Positions 45,059-52,914 of a stretch of DNA of 64,000 nucleotides are shown here, in pieces (the first letter of the stretch is position 1; each line of letters begins with the position of its first letter). This DNA is from Aeromonas salmonicida subsp. salmonicida (GTDB lineage: Bacteria; Pseudomonadota; Gammaproteobacteria; Enterobacterales; Aeromonadaceae). Both the position numbers and the translations under genes were made by a program. Below the pieces are notes generated by a model. It ran no database searches and had not been told where the DNA came from. It was given only the letters and a program-made list of their open reading frames with translations. The DNA lies in NCBI RefSeq assembly GCF_001643305.1, contig NZ_LSGW01000066.1, positions 62,001 to 126,000 on the forward strand. The letters run 5' to 3'.

Positions 45059-45658
45059 TCAACCCTGACCCGTCACCGCCAGATAGTGGTGGACACCGTC
45101 CAGCAGCATCTGCACCGCAATCATCACCAGCAGCATGCCCATCAGGCGCTCCACGGCTGTGAGTCCTCGCTCACCCAGCAGCTTGTTGAATACCTCGTAG
45201 AACATCAGGATCACTGCGCTGGCACCCCAGGCCATCAACAGCGCCAGCGACCAATCCGTCATCCGGGTCGGCTCCTGGTTTGCCAGCAGCAACAGGGAGG
45301 CAAGAATGGAAGGACCGGCAATCATGGGGATGGCCATGGGCACCAGGAAGGGCTCCTCGCCCGCCGCCAGCCCGGTCACCCCACCCTCGCTCGGGAAGAT
45401 CATCTTGATGGCGATGAGAAACAAGATGATGCCGCCTGCGATACTCACCGCTTCCTGGCGCAAATTGAGGAAATTGAGGATCTGCTGACCGGCAAACAGG
45501 AAGGCCATCATGATGGCCAGCGAAAACAACAGCTCCCGCATCATCACCTTGCGCCGTCGCTTGGGATCGATATGACGCAGGATCGACAGGAAGACCGGCA
45601 GGTTACCCAGCGGATCCATGATCAGAAACAACATGACGGCAGCGGAGAAAGTGTCCAT
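45059..45658 (-). CDS. MarC/YhgN family inner-membrane protein
   Basis: A 199-residue protein with six helices. MDTFSAAVMLFLIMDPLGNLPVF at the N-terminus and GGIILFLIAIKMIFPSEGG in the middle are MarC-family signatures, closest to E. coli YhgN. The function is unknown; despite the name MarC is not a resistance protein. The start at 45658 is chosen by family alignment over an ATG nine codons upstream. Confidence 0.9.
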   Translation of the reverse strand: MDTFSAAVMLFLIMDPLGNLPVFLSILRHIDPKRRRKVMMRELLFSLAIMMAFLFAGQQILNFLNLRQEAVSIAGGIILFLIAIKMIFPSEGGVTGLAAGEEPFLVPMAIPMIAGPSILASLLLLANQEPTRMTDWSLALLMAWGASAVILMFYEVFNKLLGERGLTAVERLMGMLLVMIAVQMLLDGVHHYLAVTGQG

Positions 45659-45768
45659 ACGATTCCAGGGCAATGCCCGGGCCAAGCCTTCGGCAGAGAA
45701 AAACAGGAGGAAATACTAACAAAGGGACAGAGATTCGGCGAGCACCAAGGATGTGCCCGCCGTGAAGG

Positions 45769-46014
45769 TCAACCGTGGTTGCAGATCTTGTCGGCGTGGG
45801 TCTGGAAACCCTGCGCTGATTCGATGAACTTGCCGCGCTGTGCCAAGAAGGCGATCAGCGCCTCGGCATCCATCTCGCTCGCGCTGCAGGTATGAAAACG
45901 GGCATCGGCACCGAAGTGCTCATCGATCGCCTGCTTGAGGCTGGCACGGGTAAATTGCCCCCCTTGTGCCAGCATCATCTCCATCACCTCGTGACCGTGT
46001 ACCGATTGAGTCAT
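45769..46014 (-). CDS. YecH family small metal-binding protein (DUF2492)
   Basis: An 81-residue protein starting MTQSVHGHEVMEMML. HGHEV, RFHTCSASEMDAEALIAFLAQRGKF and the end KICNHG match the YecH family. The conserved Cys and His residues suggest metal binding; the role is unknown. The ATG at 46014 is used and four extra codons upstream are not in the family. Confidence 0.85.
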   Translation of the reverse strand: MTQSVHGHEVMEMMLAQGGQFTRASLKQAIDEHFGADARFHTCSASEMDAEALIAFLAQRGKFIESAQGFQTHADKICNHG

Positions 46015-46222
46015 AGCAAACCTCATTAATAAACATATTTAATGCCTATTAAATCCTGCACCGAAGGGAGTGACCTTGATATAGGCCAATAAATTGCCGA
46101 TTTCCCTCATAGCAAGCTGGTCGTGAGTACCGCTTTGTCGATAATGTGGCAACCTGACAAGGGGATGGCTACACTAACGCCCCTTTTTGCCATCGCAGAC
46201 AGAATATAAGGACATTGGCGTC

Positions 46223-47500
46223 ATGCTGTTCCATGGATTGGCTTTCAAGCCCTGGCGGATCTGGACCCGCCGTCCCCTCTGGTTGAAGACCCTGATCGGC
46301 ATGTTGACGGGGATCGGGCTGGGACTCGGCTTCAGTGAGCAGGCGTTGCAGCTCAAGCCCCTTGGCGTCCTGTTCGTCAACACCATACAGATGCTGATGG
46401 TGCCGCTCATCTTCTGTTCTGTCATCGCCGGCCTCACCTCCCTGCTCAAGGGCAAGAGCCTGGATCGGATCGGCAGCAAGGCCATAGGCCTCTATCTCTT
46501 TTCCACCGCCATCGCCATCTGCATCGGTCTGATGATGGGCTGGCTGCTGGAACCCGGCATGGGCGCCAACATGGGGCCCTATGAGCGGGTCGGCATGGCG
46601 GAACAGCCAACCCTGGCCAGCGTGCTGAGCCATCTGGTACCACGCAACCCTGTGCAGGCTATGGTGGATGGCAAGATACTGCAGGTGATCGTTTTTGCGG
46701 TCGCCCTCGCCCTCAACGCCACAGGCCGACGCGGTCGCCCCGCCATCCTCTTCTTTACCTCGCTGGCAGAGGGAATGTTCAAGCTGACCCAGATGGTCAT
46801 GGCGCTGGCGCCCTATGGCGTCTGCGCCCTGATGGCCTGGATGACGGGCAAATACGGGGTGAGTCTGCTCTTGCCGCTGCTCAAGGTGATCGGCGCCGTC
46901 TATCTCGGCTGCCTGCTCCATGTGCTTGGCGTCTATAGCAGCCTGCTTATCCTGCTGGCACGGCTCAACCCGCTGCACTACTTCAAGAGCATCGTCGATG
47001 CCCAGGCCGTGGCCTTCACCAGCAGCTCCAGCAGCAGCACACTGCCCATCAGTCTGGCCTGCGCCGAGAAGCGGCTCGGGGTCTCACCCGCCATCACCGC
47101 CAAGGTGCTGCCCATCGGCGCCACCATCAATATGGACGGCACCGCCCTCTACCAGGGAGTCACAGCCCTATTCGTGGCCCAAGCATTTGGCGTGGATCTG
47201 CACATGGTGGATTACCTGACCATCATCAGCATCGCCACCCTGGCCAGTATCGGTACCGCAGGCACACCGGGCACAGGGCTCATGTTGCTGACCCTGACGC
47301 TCACTGCGGTAGGGTTGCCGCTGGAAGGAGTAGCCCTCATCGCCGGGATCGACAGGATCCTCGACATGGCGCGTACCACGGTCAACGTGTCCGGCGATAT
47401 ACTGGTATCCGTGCTGATTGCTCGCAGCGAGAAGGAGCTGGATCTGGCGACCTATCACGACGCCAGCGCAGGAGATGATATCGACTTCACCCTGCGCTGA
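46223..47500 (+). CDS. Dicarboxylate/amino acid:cation symporter (DAACS family)
   Basis: A 425-residue inner-membrane symporter with eight helices and two re-entrant hairpins. The serine-rich hairpin TSSSSSSTLPISL and the motif ATINMDGTALYQGV are diagnostic for the DAACS/glutamate transporter family, as is IAGIDRILDMARTTVNVSGD for substrate binding near the C-terminus. Substrate may be glutamate, aspartate, dicarboxylate or serine/threonine and cannot be decided. AAGGACA precedes the ATG at 46223. A single gene. Confidence 0.92.
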   Translation: MLFHGLAFKPWRIWTRRPLWLKTLIGMLTGIGLGLGFSEQALQLKPLGVLFVNTIQMLMVPLIFCSVIAGLTSLLKGKSLDRIGSKAIGLYLFSTAIAICIGLMMGWLLEPGMGANMGPYERVGMAEQPTLASVLSHLVPRNPVQAMVDGKILQVIVFAVALALNATGRRGRPAILFFTSLAEGMFKLTQMVMALAPYGVCALMAWMTGKYGVSLLLPLLKVIGAVYLGCLLHVLGVYSSLLILLARLNPLHYFKSIVDAQAVAFTSSSSSSTLPISLACAEKRLGVSPAITAKVLPIGATINMDGTALYQGVTALFVAQAFGVDLHMVDYLTIISIATLASIGTAGTPGTGLMLLTLTLTAVGLPLEGVALIAGIDRILDMARTTVNVSGDILVSVLIARSEKELDLATYHDASAGDDIDFTLR

Positions 47501-47514
47501 GGCAGGGTGAAGGA

Positions 47515-47829
47515 TTAACTATCGTGGGGATCGTGATGACAGCGCCAGCAGACCTCAAAGTTGGCGCCGTTTTCCTCCCCGCACTGACCGCAGAGCCAAC
47601 CATTGCCCTGGCGCTGCTGATAACGTTCGATGACCCGTCCTGCCTTGCTGCGATCCTGCTCGCGCACCATCAGGGTCACCTGCAATAGATCCACCGGCAG
47701 CTCGCCCAGCGCCCCCGACAGGGCCTCGCCGTTGAGTCGCACCAGTACCCCTTCCACTTCCAGCGCCCCTTTCAGGGCATGGGCCTCCAGCGAATGGGAA
47801 GCCCGATAAAGATTGATCCATTGATCCAT
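47515..47829 (-). CDS. DUF2007-type protein with a C-terminal zinc ribbon
   Basis: A 104-residue protein. The first ~70 residues (INLYRASHSLEAHALKGALE to LMVREQDRSKAGRVIERY) look like the DUF2007 putative signal-transducing domain. The C-terminus has CGQCGEEN and FEVCWRC, a four-Cys zinc ribbon. It follows a purine-rich AGGGGGAAG site. No operon partner: the next gene is a broken LysR gene on the same strand. The function is unknown. Confidence 0.8.
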   Translation of the reverse strand: MDQWINLYRASHSLEAHALKGALEVEGVLVRLNGEALSGALGELPVDLLQVTLMVREQDRSKAGRVIERYQQRQGNGWLCGQCGEENGANFEVCWRCHHDPHDS

Positions 47830-47948
47830 GCCTTCCCCCTGCAACCGCTTGTTGATGCCATGTCTAGCTGACACCATGCCCCTCTTCCATCCTCGGGATC
47901 GAACCTGGATCCCATGATCCATGGCTTCCCCGTCCCCTGACCTGCCTG

Positions 47949-48843
47949 TCACAGCAAGTTGTCTATCCCGTAATCGGCCCCCTGCGCCACCATAAAATCG
48001 ATAAAGGCCCGCAACTTGCGCGGCATCAGCCGCCGCTCCGGGAACAACAGATAAATCGGCACCTTGGGCTGCTGCCACTCGGGCAGCAGGGGCACCAGGG
48101 CGCCGCTGGCAAGCTCCTCATGGCAAAGCATGGCAGGCAGGGAGGCGAGCCCGAGCCCCGCCTTCGCGGCCTCTCTGGCACAGGTTATATTATTAACCCT
48201 AAAGCGGGAGGGAGGGTCAACCAGCACCTCTCTTCCATCCAGTTCGAAGCACCAGTGCGAAGCCAGAAACCCGCTGCTCACCGCCACCCTTTCATGGCGC
48301 ACCAGATCCTCGGGATGAGTGATGGCCGGACTGCGGGCCAGATAATCCGGGCTGGCACACAGCAGCCGTTCCGTGCTCCACAGCCGCCGCGCCGCCAGGT
48401 TGGAGTCGCTCATGTCGCCGATGCGCACTATGGCGTCCAGCCCCTCGTTGATGGGATCCACGATGCGATTGGTCAGCTCCAGCTCCACCTGCAGCCCCGG
48501 ATAAACTTGCAGAAATTTGGCCACCAGCCGACCCACCACCAGCTGCCCCGTCTCGATGGGTACCGCCAGCTTGAGAATGCCGGTCACCTCCTGCTGGCTG
48601 GCGCTCACCATCAGCTCGGCCTGAGCCAGCTCATCCACTGCCTTGCTGCAGCGCAGATAGTATTGCTCACCGGCCTCGGTCAGGGTGAGCTGACGGGTTG
48701 AGCAGTCGTACGCCGAGGCGCTGCTCCAGCTCTGCGATACGGCGACTCACGGTCGCCTTGGTCATGCCCAGATCCTGGGCAGCCCCAGTAAAGGAGCCCT
48801 TGTCGACGATCCGCACCAGGATCAAGGCAGCGTTCAGATCCAT
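47949..48843 (-). pseudogene. LysR family regulator broken by a frameshift
   Basis: The first part (ATG 48843, MDLNAALILVRIVDKGSF, helix-turn-helix AAQDLGMTKATVSRRIAELEQRLGVRLLN) goes out of frame at about 48693-48701 and ends at a stop at 48667. The remaining gene is open in another frame (TRQLTLTEAGEQYY onward, sensor domain to GADYGIDNLL at 47949). About 8 bases seem missing where RLLN-RST-RQLTL would be expected. Divergent from the EmrA/EmrB genes, which it probably regulated. A sequencing error remains possible. Confidence 0.85.
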
Positions 48844-48939
48844 TGTTGCACCAGTGAAACTGTATATCTCATTAATGGATACTAATCGAAACAGTTGGCT
48901 AGTGTTAGCCTGCGCTGCTTAAGTTCAGGAATCCCCAAA

Positions 48940-49992
48940 ATGAGCCAACACAAGAAAATCCCCCTGCTGGCCGCCATGGTGCTGGCCCTGCTTGGCCTGC
49001 TGTTCGCCGGTTACTGGTATCTGCATGGCCGCTATTTCGAGAGTACCGACAACGCCTACCTGCAGAGCGAAGTGACCGGGATCGGATCCAAGCTGCCCGG
49101 CTACATCAGTGAGGTGCTGGTCACCGACAACCAGGCGGTGAAGGCCGGTCAGCTGATCGCCCGACTGGACGATCGGGAGTACAAGACCAGGGTGGCCGAG
49201 GCCGAGGCCGACCTGCACCTCAATCAGGCGACCGCCGAGAATCTGGCCGCGACCCGGACCCAGCAACTGAGCCTGATCCGTCAGGCCGAGGCCAAGGTCG
49301 CCTCCGCCAATGCCGAGCAGGTGCGCGCCAGACAACAGGTGCAAAGGGTCAGCCAGCTCAACCAGCGCCATTACAGCTCGCAAGACAGCCTGGATGAAGT
49401 GCGGGCCGGACTGCAGGTCAATCAGGCGCAGGAACAGGAAGCCAGGGCCGCCCTGCAAGCCGCCCGTGAACGCCTGCTGGTGCTGGATGCCGAGGCCAAG
49501 CAGAATCAGGCCAGGCTGGCATTGAGCGAGGCGCAGTTGGAACAGGCCAGACTGGAGCTGAGCTACACCGAGTTGCAGGCACCGGCTGACGGCATCATAG
49601 GAAAACGCAGTCTGCGGGCAGGGCTCTACGTTCAGTCCGGCATGCAGGTCGCCAGTCTGGTACCGCTGCAACAGGTGTGGGTCGAGGCCAATTTCAAGGA
49701 GACCCAGCTGCACCATATGCAACCGGGCCAGAAGGTCAAAGTGATCCTTGACGCCTATCCGGATCAACCGGTCGAGGGGATCATCGACAGTCTGGCCCCC
49801 GCCACCGGCGCCAGGTTCGCCCTGCTGCCACCGGAGAATGCCACCGGCAACTTCACCAAGATTGTGCAGCGGGTACCGGTCAAGATCCGCATCCCCGAGC
49901 CGGGTGCCCTGGCAGGCAAGCTGCTGCCGGGCCTCTCCACCGAGGTGATAGTGGATACCCGTGACCCTGCCGCCCTGGTGGCAGCCAACTGA
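48940..49992 (+). CDS. EmrA/HlyD-type membrane fusion protein of a drug efflux pump
   Basis: A 350-residue periplasmic adaptor: an N-terminal helix (LLAAMVLALLGLLFAGYWYL), a split lipoyl domain (YLQSEVTGIGSKLPGYISEV and LQAPADGIIGKRSLRAG), a long coiled coil (about 85-190) and a beta-barrel (VWVEANFKETQL). It links the EmrB-like MFS pump to an outer-membrane channel. The ATG at 48940 is chosen. Its stop overlaps the next gene (TGATG), so the two are coupled. Confidence 0.92.
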   Translation: MSQHKKIPLLAAMVLALLGLLFAGYWYLHGRYFESTDNAYLQSEVTGIGSKLPGYISEVLVTDNQAVKAGQLIARLDDREYKTRVAEAEADLHLNQATAENLAATRTQQLSLIRQAEAKVASANAEQVRARQQVQRVSQLNQRHYSSQDSLDEVRAGLQVNQAQEQEARAALQAARERLLVLDAEAKQNQARLALSEAQLEQARLELSYTELQAPADGIIGKRSLRAGLYVQSGMQVASLVPLQQVWVEANFKETQLHHMQPGQKVKVILDAYPDQPVEGIIDSLAPATGARFALLPPENATGNFTKIVQRVPVKIRIPEPGALAGKLLPGLSTEVIVDTRDPAALVAAN

Positions 49993-51545
49993 TGGAACCC
50001 ATTCCACGTCGCAACTGGATCGCCGTCATGGGGGGCCTCATTGGCGCCTTCATGGCCATCCTCGACATCCAGATCACCAACGCCTCCCTAAAGGATATTC
50101 AGGGGGCCCTGTCGGCCACCCTGAGCGAGAGCTCCTGGATCTCCACCTCCTATCTGGTGGCGGAGATGATCGCCATTCCCCTGAGCGGCTGGCTGAGTCG
50201 GGGTCTGAGTGTGCGTCGTTACCTGTTGTGGACCACGGGGGCCTTTATCGTCGCCTCCGTGCTCTGCTCGTTCAGCTGGAACCTCACCAGCATGATCGTC
50301 TTCCGGGCGCTGCAGGGTTTCACCGGCGGGGCGCTGATCCCCATGGCCTTCTCCCTCATCGTCAGCCTGCTGCCACTGCACAAGCGAGCGACCGGCATGG
50401 CACTGTTCGGCCTCTGTGCCACCTTCGCCCCCGCCATAGGTCCGACTCTGGGTGGCTGGCTGACGGAGCAGCTCTCCTGGCACTACATCTTCTACCTGAA
50501 CGTACCGCCCGGCCTGCTGGTGATGGCCATGCTGGCCCATGGTCTGGACAAGAAGCCGGTCGACTGGACAGTGATCAAGCAGGTGGATCTCATCGGCATC
50601 ATCACAATGGCGATGGGACTGGGTCTGCTGGAAGTGGTGCTGGAAGAGGGCAACAGAGAGGACTGGTTTGGCTCGAGCTTCATAGTGCGGCTCACCGTCA
50701 TCTCTGTGGTGGCCCTGGTGTTCTTCGTCATCAGCCAGCTGCTCAGACGCCATCCGCTGGTCAACCTGCGGCTGCTGCACAACCCGCGCTTCGCGCTGGC
50801 CTGCTTTGCCTATCTGGTGCTCGGCATGGCGCTAATGGGCTCCATTTATGTGCTGCCGCTCTACATGGCGCAGATCCACAACTACAACGCGCTGGAAATC
50901 GGTGAGGTGCTGATGTGGATGGGGCTGCCCCAACTGCTGGTGTTGCCGCTGGTGCCCAAGCTGACCCACAAGATAGACCCACGCTATCTGGTGAGCTTCG
51001 GTTTTCTGGTATTTGCCATCAGCTGCTTCATGAACATGAACATGAGTGCCGACTACGCCGGCCCCCAGCTTATCCAGTCGCTGATAGTGCGGGCGCTGGG
51101 TCAACCCTTCATCATGGTGCCGCTCTCTCTGGTGGCGACAGCCAGCCTGAGTTACGACGAGATCCCCTCCTCCTCGACCCTGCTCAACGTGCTGCGCAAC
51201 CTGGGGGGTGCCTTTGGCATCGCCATCATAGCGACCCTGATCGACAACGACACCCGCGTCCATGTCAGCCAGATCAGCAGCACGCTGGCCGCCAGCAGCA
51301 TAGAGGGGCAGAGCTACCTGCTGCAGCTGGCCCGGAGCATGATGGCGCAGGGCTCGGGTCCCGAGCTGGCCCAACAGCAGGCCCAGGCCATGCTGTCGAA
51401 CACCATCAGCCGCGAGGCTGCCATCATGGCGTACAACCAGGTGTTCTACGTGATGGGGATCTTCCTGCTCATCGCCAGCGCCCTGATGCTGCTGCTCAAG
51501 CAGCCAGCCCCCAGAGCGGCCGATGCCGAGCCGCTCGAGGCATAG
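49992..51545 (+). CDS. EmrB/QacA family MFS multidrug transporter (DHA2)
   Basis: A 517-residue, 14-helix major facilitator. Motif A-like RRYLLWTTG, the N-terminal MAILDIQITNASLKDIQG (DHA2 motif D1 region) and GPTLGGWLTEQLSWHYIFYLNVP are characteristic of EmrB. With the preceding EmrA-like protein it should expel hydrophobic or uncoupler-type compounds. A terminator follows. Confidence 0.93.
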   Translation: MEPIPRRNWIAVMGGLIGAFMAILDIQITNASLKDIQGALSATLSESSWISTSYLVAEMIAIPLSGWLSRGLSVRRYLLWTTGAFIVASVLCSFSWNLTSMIVFRALQGFTGGALIPMAFSLIVSLLPLHKRATGMALFGLCATFAPAIGPTLGGWLTEQLSWHYIFYLNVPPGLLVMAMLAHGLDKKPVDWTVIKQVDLIGIITMAMGLGLLEVVLEEGNREDWFGSSFIVRLTVISVVALVFFVISQLLRRHPLVNLRLLHNPRFALACFAYLVLGMALMGSIYVLPLYMAQIHNYNALEIGEVLMWMGLPQLLVLPLVPKLTHKIDPRYLVSFGFLVFAISCFMNMNMSADYAGPQLIQSLIVRALGQPFIMVPLSLVATASLSYDEIPSSSTLLNVLRNLGGAFGIAIIATLIDNDTRVHVSQISSTLAASSIEGQSYLLQLARSMMAQGSGPELAQQQAQAMLSNTISREAAIMAYNQVFYVMGIFLLIASALMLLLKQPAPRAADAEPLEA

Positions 51546-51570
51546 CAAAGGCGTAAAAACAGACACAAAA

Positions 51571-51593
51571 AATGGGCCAACAGGCCCATTTTT
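51571..51593 (+). terminator. Terminator of the EmrAB-type operon
   Basis: An 8-bp stem (AATGGGCC/GGCCCATT, 4-base loop) followed by TTT and more T, 26 bases after the stop. Confidence 0.85.
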
Positions 51594-51663
51594 CTTGCTG
51601 GTGATCATCTGCTCGCCGAGCCTGAGGGAGCAGGTGCAAGTGACGAAAGAGACCTCCTCTTCT

Positions 51664-52290
51664 TCACCCCGCCAGGGAGGCTGCGATCAGAAACTGGGCC
51701 GCGAAGTAGCTGCTCATGATCCAGGCCGTGGCGTGAGGAAAGGGACGCCGGAACCTGTCCAGCGCCAGCATGCTGTCGGAAAAGAGGAACATCAGTGCCC
51801 CCACCAGGGCGGCGGCACTGCCCGCGGTCAAGGAGGCGTGCCAGGCACCGGCGGCCACCCAGGCCATGCCGATGATCACCAGCATGTAGCAGAAGACGGG
51901 GATCTTCATCTCCCCCAACCGGCCCCACAGCAGGCCGAACACCATGCCTGCCACCAGCAGCAGCAAGAGGCCATCCACCAGGTTCAACACCAGGGGGCCC
52001 TGGGCAAAGCCGACGATGTAGCAGAGGTGTGCGACAAAAAACGCCGCCAGGCCCTGAATGAAACGATCCCTTGGCAACATCAGCAGCACGTCCCCGGCCA
52101 GCGACAGGCAAAGCCCGAGCAGGATCCAGGCGTGTGAGCCGTCATGGTCATCGCTCTGATAGCCAAACGCCAGCGCTATGATGAACAACATGGTCAGCGG
52201 CTTGCTGATATAGAACTGACGGGAGTCTGAGCCGTAGGCCGCACGAATGTGCCACCAGCCCGATGCGATGATCAAGAAACTCAATAACAT
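51664..52290 (-). CDS. YhhN family protein (TMEM86-like, possible lysoplasmalogenase)
   Basis: A 208-residue membrane protein with about eight helices. FYISKPLTMLFIIALAF, LSLAGDVLLMLP and GALMFLFSDSMLALDRF are YhhN/TMEM86 motifs with conserved aspartates. Mammalian TMEM86B hydrolyses lysoplasmalogen; bacterial function is not established. A single gene. Confidence 0.88.
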   Translation of the reverse strand: MLLSFLIIASGWWHIRAAYGSDSRQFYISKPLTMLFIIALAFGYQSDDHDGSHAWILLGLCLSLAGDVLLMLPRDRFIQGLAAFFVAHLCYIVGFAQGPLVLNLVDGLLLLLVAGMVFGLLWGRLGEMKIPVFCYMLVIIGMAWVAAGAWHASLTAGSAAALVGALMFLFSDSMLALDRFRRPFPHATAWIMSSYFAAQFLIAASLAG

Positions 52291-52464
52291 GCCCTGCTCC
52301 TCACGTGTTGCTCGCAGTCATACGGCAACATCTTCTGACTGGCAGCAGAGTAGCAAATTCCCTCGGCCAGTGGCAGGGGAGCTCAGCAAATGAGCAGCCT
52401 ACGCCTAAAGTCTAATTGCCCGCTAGCCCTGGTCAGGGCATAAGGAAGGGTCTGGAGGATCACC

Positions 52465-52617
52465 ATGGAAGACGAAATGAAAAACTATCTGCCCGCTATC
52501 GATATCATGATGTGCCATCTGGGGATCAGCTTCGAGCAGGCCTGCGAACAGCTTGGACTCAGTCCACAAGAACAGCAGGCGCTGGATCAGTTGCAACAGC
52601 AGGCTCAGTCAAACTAG
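52465..52617 (+). CDS. Small protein of unknown function (50 aa), head of a tandem family
   Basis: ATG at 52465 follows GGAGGATC. The product is MEDEMKNYLPAIDIMM then CHLGISFEQACEQLGLS and a Gln-rich helix. It is predicted helical, without a signal peptide. Most of it is repeated downstream (52630-52749) with a shift of frame, and a diverged third version follows at 52762. I do not recognise the family. Confidence 0.6.
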   Translation: MEDEMKNYLPAIDIMMCHLGISFEQACEQLGLSPQEQQALDQLQQQAQSN

Positions 52618-52857
52618 CACTCCCGATATGGATATCATGATGTTCCAGAACCGGGGATCAGCTTCGAGCAGGCCTGCGAACAGCTTGGTCTCAGTCCGCA
52701 AGAACAGCAGGCGCTGGATCAGTTGCAACAGCAGGCTCAGTCAAACTAGCCCTCCCTCACGATGTGCCGTCTGGGACTAGCATGCGAGCTGCCGGGCCTC
52801 AGTTTACTGGCACAACAGACCCTGAGCCTGCTGCAGGAACAGGATCCGCAAGAATAA
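52500..52857 (+). repeat. Tandem copies of the 50-aa ORF: one near-identical but frameshifted, one diverged
   Basis: The segment at 52501-52617 recurs at 52631-52749 (offset 130-132 bases) almost base for base from the TTCGAGCAGG block on. A 2-base length change near 52650 throws the second copy out of frame. From 52762 to 52857 a third, diverged ORF of 31 codons (MCRLGLACELPGLSLL, LLQEQDPQE) still resembles the first. Confidence 0.85.
52762..52857 (+). CDS. Diverged 31-aa relative of the 52465 ORF (doubtful)
   Basis: ATG at 52762 to TAA at 52857. CRLGLACE and LGL-to-GLSLL spacing match the first copy. No clear ribosome binding site, so it may be a remnant. Confidence 0.3.
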   Translation: MCRLGLACELPGLSLLAQQTLSLLQEQDPQE

Positions 52858-52874
52858 GCCCCGATTGGGAAAAT

Positions 52875-52903
52875 AAAAACGGCGCCTTGATGGCGCCGTT
52901 TTT
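52875..52903. terminator. Bidirectional terminator at the end of the small-ORF array
   Basis: A 12-bp stem (AAAAACGGCGCC/GGCGCCGTTTTT, 5-base loop) gives T-runs on both strands. It ends the small-ORF array and the convergent TRAP operon. Confidence 0.9.
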
Positions 52904-52914
52904 ATTAGCACTTT

